From contig CAXGUU010000027.1 in NCBI GenBank assembly GCA_964012875.1, forward strand, positions 1 to 19,011: a DNA stretch of 19,011 nt. Reading direction: 5' to 3'. The DNA is from CAXGUU01 sp964012875. Lineage in GTDB: Bacteria > Pseudomonadota > Gammaproteobacteria > Ga0077536. Below, piece by piece: positions 1-6,281 of this stretch. The translations under genes were made by a program, and so were the position numbers. Position 1 is the first letter of the stretch, and each line of letters starts with the position of its first letter. The notes under the pieces are model-generated. The model searched no databases. It saw nothing but the letters and a program-made list of their open reading frames with translations, and was not told where the DNA came from.

Positions 1-919
1 CTACCGCATTCAGGACACGAACGGCAAGATCGCCGTCATCCGGCGACCTCCGCGCGGTCAATTGTTACCCAAGGCCCATGACATGGGCCGCGAGTGGGCC
101 ACCATTTCCGCGCTCGGTCCGACGCCCGTGCCGGTCGCGCCGGCACTGGGATTCTGCCCGGGTGCGGAAGTCACCGGCGCCCATTTCTATGTCATGGGGC
201 ACGTTGAAGGTAAGGCGCTTTACAACACGGCCGACAGCGAAGACTGGGTCGCTGCCGACCAGCGCGAAATACTGGGGTGGTCGTTCATCGACGTGCTGGC
301 CGATTTGCATTCACTGGATCCCGACGAGATCGGCTTAGGTGACCTCGGCAAGAAAGAAAATTACATCGGCCGGCAGCTTAAAACCTGGTATCGGTCATGG
401 ACGGCCTCGGCGGAGGCGGCAGACTACGATGATCCCAAGCTGCACGAATTGCAGGCTTACCTGAACGCCCACATTCCGGAACAGGGGCCCGCACGCGTTG
501 TCCACGGCGACTACGGTGTGCACAACTGCCTGATCGGTAAGGATGCGAAGATCGCAGCGGTACTCGACTGGGAGATCTCGACCCTGGGTGACCCGCTGGC
601 CGACCTCGCCTACGCGATGAACCAGTGGGCACTCCCAGGTGATCCCATGCCCGGCCGCGACGAAGCGGCAACGGCATTACCCGGTTTCCCGTCGCGCGAG
701 GCGATGGCCGCGCGCTACGCTGAACGGACGGGCCGCGATCTGTCTGAGCTGAGTTATTACTCTGCTTTCAACTGGTGTAAGACCGCCATGATCATCCACG
801 GTGTTTACGCCCGCTACCGCGAAGGCAAAAAGGACACTACCGGTGTCGACATGGATGACATTCGCGAGCGCATTGGTCGCGCCATTACGCTTGCACAATC
901 GGCGCTCGACGGCGCCTGA
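1..919 (+). CDS. APH-fold phosphotransferase family protein (ACAD10/11 kinase-like), 5'-truncated by window
   Basis: The frame is open from base 2, so the true start lies upstream; 305 codons are visible, and relatives are about 340-350 residues. A TTG at 62 could be mistaken for a start, but the codons before it encode a conserved stretch (RRPPRGQLLPKAHDMGREW) typical of this family. The kinase catalytic loop is complete: HGDYGVHN, with the catalytic Asp codon at 509-511 and the metal-ligand Asn at 524-526. It is followed by the metal-binding DWE (566-574) and GDPLADLAY. The aminoglycoside-phosphotransferase (APH) fold is shared by choline kinases and by the kinase domains of ACAD10/11, which phosphorylate 4-hydroxyacyl-CoAs. 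I infer a small-molecule or acyl-CoA kinase rather than a drug-resistance enzyme, because members of this subfamily usually sit beside acyl-CoA dehydrogenases and one lies at 2248-3414. The substrate is unproven. Confidence 0.88.
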   Translation, partial: YRIQDTNGKIAVIRRPPRGQLLPKAHDMGREWATISALGPTPVPVAPALGFCPGAEVTGAHFYVMGHVEGKALYNTADSEDWVAADQREILGWSFIDVLADLHSLDPDEIGLGDLGKKENYIGRQLKTWYRSWTASAEAADYDDPKLHELQAYLNAHIPEQGPARVVHGDYGVHNCLIGKDAKIAAVLDWEISTLGDPLADLAYAMNQWALPGDPMPGRDEAATALPGFPSREAMAARYAERTGRDLSELSYYSAFNWCKTAMIIHGVYARYREGKKDTTGVDMDDIRERIGRAITLAQSALDGA

Positions 920-966
920 GGCAGGGTGTCCGGTGGGAGTCGAGGACAGCCTGCGATCCGCCCGGT

Positions 967-1404
967 TTAACCACCGCTAAAATCGACCTTGTGGTCTTCG
1001 CCTGCCTTGATCAGGTTCTTGATGTCGTCCGGTCCGTCGACGGTTTCGTGTATCTGGGTGAAGAATGGTGCCGCACCGCTACCGGGCCCCGTGATCGACA
1101 GCATTTCGCCGTCTTCAACGAATTTGAACCAGTGGACACTGCTGCCCGGAATGTGCACGAGCGTCCCGGGTGTTGCGGTCAATTCCCGATCGTCGACACC
1201 GAAGTCGATTTTGCCCTTAACAACGAAGAAAGCTTCATCCCAGGCATGATGGTGCGGCGGCGGTCCGTGCCCGACCTTGCCATCCTGGTAAAAAATCTCG
1301 TAGCCGGCGGTTTGCTTGGCCGACGCGAGAATGGTGAGCTTTTCACCGATCACATCCATGGCTTCGGGACGATCGCCGGCAGTGTAAATGAGCGGGTCGG
1401 TCAT
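967..1404 (-). CDS. Cupin domain protein
   Basis: A 145-residue protein with a single beta-barrel cupin domain. Cupin motif 1 is visible as PPPHHHAWDEAFFVVKG: His51-His53 and Glu57 are the likely metal ligands. Motif 2 is PGTLVHIPGSSVHWF, with His91 as the last ligand. The full ligand set suggests a metal-binding protein, but small cupins include dioxygenases, isomerases, sugar-binding proteins and regulators without an attached DNA-binding domain, so no reaction can be named. The ATG at 1404 is preceded by a good AGGAG (complement of 1411-1415). The gene is convergent with the kinase gene, with a 47-base gap that holds no obvious terminator. It lies downstream of the membrane-protein gene on the same strand and may share its transcript. 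Confidence 0.85.
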   Translation of the reverse strand: MTDPLIYTAGDRPEAMDVIGEKLTILASAKQTAGYEIFYQDGKVGHGPPPHHHAWDEAFFVVKGKIDFGVDDRELTATPGTLVHIPGSSVHWFKFVEDGEMLSITGPGSGAAPFFTQIHETVDGPDDIKNLIKAGEDHKVDFSGG

Positions 1405-1423
1405 TCCGATCTCCTGATAAACA

Positions 1424-1489
1424 TGAGCACACTCTGATTCTAGGTTACCTGAGCCGCCATGGTGGGTTCATGGGGTGAGGTTGTGCTCA
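1424..1489. repeat. 8-bp inverted repeat between cupin and membrane-protein genes
   Basis: TGAGCACA at 1424-1431 and TGTGCTCA at 1482-1489 are perfect reverse complements separated by 50 bases. They span the intergenic region just upstream of the cupin ribosome-binding site and reach into the stop codon of the membrane-protein gene. The arms could form the base of a large RNA stem or a divided operator. There is no T-tract, so this is not a classical terminator. Such a pair can arise by chance. Confidence 0.3.
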
Positions 1490-2131
1490 ACGAAAATATA
1501 ACCACAGGGGCAACAAAACCAGCGCACTGATTGCAGCCAGGGTCAGATAGATGACGATCCTGAATCGCCGCGTGGATTCGAATTGACCCCGCGTGACGGC
1601 AACGAGCCAGGCATCTGCCCGATAGCTGAAACATTCGAGCGGAGAGTATCCGTAGTATCGCGCACACACGAGGGTCATCGTTATCGCTGCGAATGACAGC
1701 CCGACATTACGCCAGTCGCTCGCCTCGATGGACCACGCCACGGTGGAAGAAATTTCCGCGAACGGGGCGAATGGAAAAATTGGCCATGCTTGACCAGACG
1801 CTACAACGTCACCGCCGACGTACAAGGTGACGGACAGCATTGCCAGTAGCAGAACTTTTGCGCGACAGTTGGGCGATGCCCAGCACCAGGCAGCTGCCCC
1901 GGCCAGCAGCAGGAACAGCACGCCATGGGTATAACGATGATGTAGGGCCGCATAAACTGCGAAAGCCGCATCGAGGTCGCCGAGGTAAAAGATGTAGGCG
2001 AGTGGATAGATAATCACGTCGATGTTAGGCGCGATTTCCGCAAGTCCAACGATGCGCCGGTCACGTCGCGCTTTTAGCCCGGCGATTTCTCCGAGCAGCC
2101 AGCCAACGCCGATATGCGCGGGACCCTGCAT
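1487..2131 (-). CDS. YdjM/DUF457-like integral membrane protein (putative metal-dependent hydrolase)
   Basis: A 214-residue polytopic inner-membrane protein. The N-terminus carries PAHIGVGWLLG; Asp38 in APNID, His64/His65 and His69 in HHRYTHG, and Asp108 in GGD followed by PIFPFAP are in the order expected for the YdjM/DUF457 'LexA-binding, membrane-bound metal-dependent hydrolase-like' family, where these His and Asp residues are thought to bind a metal. Hydrophobic segments fall near 38-50, 70-85, 92-106, 143-156 and 191-212. The canonical PDxD and HRGxTHS motifs are degenerate here (NID and HHRYTHG), so catalytic activity is uncertain. The ATG at 2131 has only a weak, very close GTGAG. The gene is divergent from the acyl-CoA dehydrogenase operon across 116 bases. 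Its role is unknown, and nothing ties it to the neighbouring catabolism. Confidence 0.72.
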   Translation of the reverse strand: MQGPAHIGVGWLLGEIAGLKARRDRRIVGLAEIAPNIDVIIYPLAYIFYLGDLDAAFAVYAALHHRYTHGVLFLLLAGAAAWCWASPNCRAKVLLLAMLSVTLYVGGDVVASGQAWPIFPFAPFAEISSTVAWSIEASDWRNVGLSFAAITMTLVCARYYGYSPLECFSYRADAWLVAVTRGQFESTRRFRIVIYLTLAAISALVLLPLWLYFR

Positions 2132-2247
2132 CTCACGATGTCGCCGGTGGGGTTGATATCATGGCGCGGCTAGCTGGACCACACATCATGTTTCTGCCGT
2201 CTGACGCCAAGCTCGCTGACTTGGTGCAAGCCTGATGAGATAACAAT

Positions 2248-3414
2248 ATGAGCATCGATTTCACGCCTGAGCAACAGCAGATTCGCGACCATGTCACCAA
2301 GTTGTGCGCACAATTCGGCGACGATTATTGGCTGGCGCGCGACCGCGACGGTGAGTTCCCGGAAGACTTTTGCCAGGCGATTGCCGACAACGGTTACATG
2401 GGCATTGCGGTCCCGGAAGAATACGGCGGTGCCGGATTGGGAATCACCGAGGCGGCATTGCTGACGCAGGCGATCTCCGAGTCGGGCGCCGGCAATGGCG
2501 GCGTGTCGTCGGTCAGTATCGGGATTTTCGGTCTGAACCCGGTCGTGCGCTACGGTACCGAAGAACAGAAACAACGCATGTTGCCGCCTGTGATCAAGCG
2601 CGAAGACATCGCCTGCTTTGGCGTCACTGAACCCAACACCGGCCTCGATACCACGCGGCTCAAGACCCGCGCCGTGTTGAAAGGCGATCGTTATGTGGTC
2701 CATGGCCAGAAAGTCTGGATCAGTACTGCGCAGGTGGCCAACAAGATCATGCTCATCGCCAGAACCCGGGATGAAAGCGAAACAGAGCGCGCGATGGACG
2801 GGTTGAGTTTGTTCTATACCGACCTTGACCGCAGCAAGGTCGAGATTACAGAAATCGAGAAAATGGGCCGCAAGTGTGTCGATTCCAACCAGATTTTTTT
2901 TGATGGCCTGGAAATTCCGGTCGAAGACCGCATCGGTGAAGAAGGTAAAGGATTCCGTTACCTGCTGCACGGCATCAATCCTGAACGGATTTTGATCGCG
3001 GCCGGGCTTGTCGGTCTCGGTCGGGCGGCGCTTCGTCGTGCGACCGCCTATGCCAACGAGCGCGTTGTCTTCGACCGACCCATCGGCCAGAATCAGGGCA
3101 TTCAGCATCCTCTGGCGCAAAGCTGGGCCGAGCTTGAGTCAACCAACCTGATGGCATTTCGCGCGGCGCAATTGTATGACCGCGGCGAAGAGTGCGGGCC
3201 GGAGGCCAACGCAGCCAAGTACCTGGCCGGCGAAGCCGCGTTCAATGCCTGTAACAACGCAGTCATGACCCACGGCGGTATGGGGTACGCCAAGGAATAT
3301 CATGTAGAGCGCTATTTGCGCGAGGCGATCATTCACCGCCTGGCCCCGATCTCGCCGCACCTGGTGTTGTGTTATATCGCCGAGAAAGTTTTAGGACTGC
3401 CGAAGTCCTATTGA
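2248..3414 (+). CDS. Acyl-CoA dehydrogenase
   Basis: A 388-residue FAD-dependent acyl-CoA dehydrogenase of normal length that should form an alpha,beta-unsaturated acyl-CoA and pass electrons to ETF. Visible elements are the N-terminal helical domain (1-110), the flavin/substrate loop FGVTEPNTGLD near 124-134, VHGQKVWIST near 151-160, and the C-terminal helical domain with FDRPIGQNQGIQHPLA and THGGMGYAKEYHVERYLREA. The C-terminal position used by medium/short-chain enzymes (a YEGT-like loop) is replaced here by HRLAPIS, without Glu. Glu246 in GINPERILIA lies where isovaleryl-CoA and long-chain dehydrogenases carry their catalytic base. This is the first gene of a five-gene operon, with MaoC 38 bases downstream. 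The APH-type kinase 1.3 kb upstream is a plausible partner. The ATG at 2248 has a weak ribosome-binding site (GATGAGA). Confidence 0.95.
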   Translation: MSIDFTPEQQQIRDHVTKLCAQFGDDYWLARDRDGEFPEDFCQAIADNGYMGIAVPEEYGGAGLGITEAALLTQAISESGAGNGGVSSVSIGIFGLNPVVRYGTEEQKQRMLPPVIKREDIACFGVTEPNTGLDTTRLKTRAVLKGDRYVVHGQKVWISTAQVANKIMLIARTRDESETERAMDGLSLFYTDLDRSKVEITEIEKMGRKCVDSNQIFFDGLEIPVEDRIGEEGKGFRYLLHGINPERILIAAGLVGLGRAALRRATAYANERVVFDRPIGQNQGIQHPLAQSWAELESTNLMAFRAAQLYDRGEECGPEANAAKYLAGEAAFNACNNAVMTHGGMGYAKEYHVERYLREAIIHRLAPISPHLVLCYIAEKVLGLPKSY

Positions 3415-3452
3415 AACCAATAAATTGGCAGAATCATTAACGAGGAAAAACG

Positions 3453-3911
3453 ATGTCTGGTCTTTATTTTGAAGAATTCGAAGTCGGCATGGAGTTCGAA
3501 CATGCGCTGACCCGAACGGTCACGGAGATGGATAACATCATGTTCTGCGCCATGACCCATAATCCGCAGCCGCTGCACTTGGACGAAGAATTTTCGAAAG
3601 GTACGCTGCACGGGCAAAGACTGGTCAATTCGATCTATACCCTGGGCCTGATGCTTGGCGTGAGTGTCGGGGACACGACGCTTGGCACCACGCTCGGCAA
3701 TCTGGGTATGACCGATTGTCGCTTCAAGCACCCGGTATTCCACGGCGACACCCTGCGAGCCGTGACCCGGGTCAAGGAAACACGCATCAGCAAGTCGCGG
3801 AACGACTCCGGCATCGTGACCTTCGAGCACTTCATGTACAACCAGCGCGATGAAGAGGTGGCGTACTGCGTGCGCGCCGGACTCATCATGACCAGGGAGT
3901 CGGCAGCATGA
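3453..3911 (+). CDS. MaoC family (hot-dog fold) enoyl-CoA hydratase/dehydratase
   Basis: A 152-residue single hot-dog domain protein expected to add water to an enoyl-CoA as a dimer. The hydratase-2 motif is recognisable at residues 31-44, FCAMTHNPQPLHLD, followed by GQRLVNS near 54-60 and TLGTTLGNLGMTDCRF. His42 matches the catalytic His. The catalytic Asp of the usual D-x4-H pair is replaced by Asn37, which from memory is also seen in close relatives (NPQPLHLD or NTQPLHID) and so is probably a subfamily feature rather than damage. The start has a good GAGGAAAAACG spacing. The stop overlaps the start of the next gene by four bases (ATGA), implying translational coupling with the CoA-ester lyase. 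The pair resembles hydratase-lyase couples acting on mesaconyl-, itaconyl- or related CoA esters. The exact substrate is unknown. Confidence 0.93.
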   Translation: MSGLYFEEFEVGMEFEHALTRTVTEMDNIMFCAMTHNPQPLHLDEEFSKGTLHGQRLVNSIYTLGLMLGVSVGDTTLGTTLGNLGMTDCRFKHPVFHGDTLRAVTRVKETRISKSRNDSGIVTFEHFMYNQRDEEVAYCVRAGLIMTRESAA

Positions 3912-4801
3912 TTCGCTCGTGGATGTTTGTGCCGGGTGATTCCGAACGTAAGCTCGAGAAAAGTTTAGGCAATCCCGCTGATGCCCTGATTCTTGATCTC
4001 GAAGATTCCGTGTCGAACGATCGGCAGGAAATCGCCCGTGAGATGGTGCAGGATTTTCTTAAAACCCATTCCGATCGCTCACGTCGCAAGCTATGGGTAC
4101 GCATCAATCCACTGGACACGGACCTCGCGTTACCCGATTTAACCGCCGTGATGCCCGGCGCGCCTGACGGCATCGTGTTGCCCAAGGTGTACTCGGCAGC
4201 AGAGGTTAACAAGCTTGGCGATTATCTCGATGTACTCGAAGTACGCGAAGGTATCGAGGCCGGGTCCACTAAAATTTTGAGCGTGGCAACGGAGACCGGC
4301 GCATCGTTACTGACTTTTCACACTTACCTTGAGAACGTCTCGCCGCGTCTGGTGGCGATGACCTGGGGTGCAGAAGATTTGTCGGCAGCGCTCGGTGCCA
4401 GTGACAACCGTCATCCCGTAACCGGTGACTATGACGATCCCTACATCCTTGCCAAGTCGCTATGCCTCGCTGCTTCGCGGGCGATCGATGTCCAACCGGT
4501 GGGCGTGGTCTACGTTAATTTCAAGGACAGCGAGGGTCTCGAGGCGGAATGCCTGCGCGATCGCCGTTCCGGATTTGTCGGCAAGATTGCAATACATCCT
4601 GCGCAGTCAGAGGTTATCAACCGTGCGTTTACCCCGTCTGACGAGGAGATTGACTATGCTCAGCGTGTAGTTGATGTATTCGAACAGAACCCAGGGCTCG
4701 GCACCGTCGGGCTCGAGGGCAAAATGCTCGACATGCCGCACCTCAAGCAAGCACGAAAACTGCTCGCGCTGGCCGAGCAAATCAAGGCCATGGCTACATA
4801 G
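3908..4801 (+). CDS. HpcH/HpaI (CitE-like) CoA-ester lyase
   Basis: A 297-residue TIM-barrel lyase/aldolase of the CitE, malyl-CoA, beta-methylmalyl-CoA and citramalyl-CoA lyase superfamily. The family motifs appear in order: RSWMFVPGDSERK (3-15), LILDLEDSV with the metal-binding Asp/Glu cluster, RINPLDT, GIVLPKV, ATETGASLLTF (substrate/metal Glu), MTWGAEDLSAALGA and KIAIHPAQ. The expected chemistry is Mg-dependent retro-Claisen cleavage of a beta-hydroxyacyl-CoA to acetyl- or propionyl-CoA plus an alpha-keto acid such as glyoxylate or pyruvate. The ATG overlaps the MaoC stop, so the hydratase product is the natural substrate. The upstream dehydrogenase would supply the double bond. Malyl-CoA, methylmalyl-CoA and citramalyl-CoA specificity cannot be told apart by eye. 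No citrate lyase alpha or gamma subunit is present, so this is not part of citrate lyase. Confidence 0.92.
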   Translation: MIRSWMFVPGDSERKLEKSLGNPADALILDLEDSVSNDRQEIAREMVQDFLKTHSDRSRRKLWVRINPLDTDLALPDLTAVMPGAPDGIVLPKVYSAAEVNKLGDYLDVLEVREGIEAGSTKILSVATETGASLLTFHTYLENVSPRLVAMTWGAEDLSAALGASDNRHPVTGDYDDPYILAKSLCLAASRAIDVQPVGVVYVNFKDSEGLEAECLRDRRSGFVGKIAIHPAQSEVINRAFTPSDEEIDYAQRVVDVFEQNPGLGTVGLEGKMLDMPHLKQARKLLALAEQIKAMAT

Positions 4802-4850
4802 ACGGCGTGAGTGTTGCTACGGTTATATCAGTCAAGATTGGCCCTGAACC

Positions 4851-6065
4851 ATGAGTGAAGAGAAGCCGGTTTCAGATTGGGCGACGGATTTCGATATCTT
4901 TAGTCCCGAATACACCGAGCAGCCGGAGCCGGTCTGGAAAGAGCTTCAGAATCGTTGCCCGGTCGCGCATACAGAACGCGGTGGCGGTTTGTGGATGTCG
5001 ACCAAATACGAGGATGCGCGCACGCTCTGCGCGATGCCCGAATCGATGTCAAATCGCCAGGTCTCCATCGTGCCCTTACGTGAGGGCACTGATCTGCTGG
5101 CGGATTACCACACGCAGACATTGCCGCCGGTCAGTTCGGATCCACCCGAACACACGCCATTACGACGAGTAATCCTGCCCTTTTTCTCACCCAAGGCAAC
5201 AGAAAAGTACCGCGCCTTTACCGAAAATCTCTGCAACCGATTGATCGACCGATTCATTGAGCAGGGACGTTGTGATGCGGCGGTCGATTACGCCCAGCAG
5301 ATCACCCCCCAGGTCATCGGTCATCTGCTGGGCATTGATACCAGCCGCAGCGAGGAGTTCACGCGCTACGTCATCGATTTCATGGAAGACGGGGTTAAAG
5401 ATCCTGAACTGCGGGCCAAAAGCATGCATGCGATGCAGGACTATTTTGCCGGTTTGATCGAACAACGGCGTGGCGCCGATGGTGACGACTATGTTTCGCG
5501 GTTGGCGCGCGCCGAAATCGATGGCAAGCCGATGTCTGACAAACTATTAGTCAATTATTGCGTGCTGCTGTTGGTGGCGGGCATTGATACGACCTGGAGC
5601 GCGCTCGGTTCGTCGTTGTTGCACTTTGCGACCCATGAAAGCGACCGCCGGCGACTCGCGGCCGAGCCTGCACTTTTTCCCACTGCGGTTGAGGAATTGT
5701 TGCGCTACTACGCCCCGGTGTCGGTGGGTCGGGTCGCAATGGAAGACGTCGAACTCGGGGACGTCACCGTCAGGCGCGGCGAGCGGATGATGATCAACTT
5801 CCCGGCTGCCAACCGTGACAAAGAAGCGTTCGAGGATGCGGACGAATTTGTTATCGACCGCGCCCGTAACCGGCACCTGGCCTTTGGCGTTGGTATCCAC
5901 CGCTGCGTGGGTTCAAACCTCGCAAGAATGGAGATGGAGGTCGCCTTGCGGGCGTGGTTTGCACGAATCCCTGAATTTACGCTGTCTGATCGTGACGGCG
6001 TGAGTTGGGCGACGGGCCAGATCCGAGGCGCCCGCAATGTCCCGGTCCGGTTCCAGGCAGGTTAA
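4851..6065 (+). CDS. Cytochrome P450 monooxygenase
   Basis: A 404-residue soluble bacterial class I P450 of typical length and without a membrane anchor. Visible elements are the C-helix DPPEHTPLRR (97-106), the I-helix oxygen-activation motif AGIDTT (243-248), the K-helix ExxR (Glu282-Arg285) followed by YYAPVSVGRVA, and the heme loop FGVGIHRCVGSNLAR with the thiolate ligand Cys352. It should insert one oxygen atom into a hydrophobic or acyl substrate using electrons from a ferredoxin; the gene for such a ferredoxin begins only six bases downstream. The start has no clear Shine-Dalgarno (CCCTGAACC precedes ATG). The 49-base gap from the lyase is compatible with co-transcription. CYP family and substrate cannot be assigned by eye; terpenoid, steroid or alkyl chains are all possible. 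Confidence 0.96.
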   Translation: MSEEKPVSDWATDFDIFSPEYTEQPEPVWKELQNRCPVAHTERGGGLWMSTKYEDARTLCAMPESMSNRQVSIVPLREGTDLLADYHTQTLPPVSSDPPEHTPLRRVILPFFSPKATEKYRAFTENLCNRLIDRFIEQGRCDAAVDYAQQITPQVIGHLLGIDTSRSEEFTRYVIDFMEDGVKDPELRAKSMHAMQDYFAGLIEQRRGADGDDYVSRLARAEIDGKPMSDKLLVNYCVLLLVAGIDTTWSALGSSLLHFATHESDRRRLAAEPALFPTAVEELLRYYAPVSVGRVAMEDVELGDVTVRRGERMMINFPAANRDKEAFEDADEFVIDRARNRHLAFGVGIHRCVGSNLARMEMEVALRAWFARIPEFTLSDRDGVSWATGQIRGARNVPVRFQAG

Positions 6066-6071
6066 GCACAG

Positions 6072-6266
6072 ATGAAAGTTAAAGTTGATCAAACCCGCTG
6101 CCAAGGGCACAACCGTTGCTGCCTCGTAGCCGAAGCGCTTTTCGATGTCGATGACTACGGCCTCGCTCACGCGCTGAACGACGGAGACGTGCCAACGGGC
6201 CTGGAAGAGAAGGCGCAGCTTGCCGTTGATAATTGCCCCGAGTTTGCTATTTCCATCAAGGGATAG
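6072..6266 (+). CDS. Small [3Fe-4S]-type ferredoxin, P450 redox partner
   Basis: A 64-residue ferredoxin. The cluster ligands are Cys10 and Cys16 in CQGHNRC and Cys54 in the C-terminal CPEFAI. His13 sits where a classical four-Cys [4Fe-4S] ferredoxin has its second Cys. The CxxHxxC...CP pattern is that of single-cluster ferredoxins encoded beside P450s. It would carry single electrons from a ferredoxin reductase to the P450. No reductase gene is seen in the window, so one must be supplied from elsewhere. The gene is the last of the operon, six bases after the P450 stop, and is convergent with the BKACE gene across 15 bases with no visible terminator. Confidence 0.93.
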   Translation: MKVKVDQTRCQGHNRCCLVAEALFDVDDYGLAHALNDGDVPTGLEEKAQLAVDNCPEFAISIKG

Positions 6267-6281
6267 CGACTGACGCGGCTC

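Noticed and set aside
1..919. Aminoglycoside resistance gene reading of the APH-fold kinase
   Set aside because: The RRPPRGQLLPKAHDM segment and the neighbouring acyl-CoA genes fit the acyl-CoA-dehydrogenase-associated kinase family better than drug phosphotransferases.
2170..3120. Long minus-strand open frame (316 codons) opposite the acyl-CoA dehydrogenase
   Set aside because: It lies antisense to a clear, motif-complete gene; its product has no recognisable domain and its composition is that of a reverse frame of GC-rich coding DNA.
3908..4801. Citrate lyase beta subunit reading of the CitE-like gene
   Set aside because: No alpha, gamma or accessory citrate lyase genes are present; coupling with a MaoC gene fits a stand-alone CoA-ester lyase.
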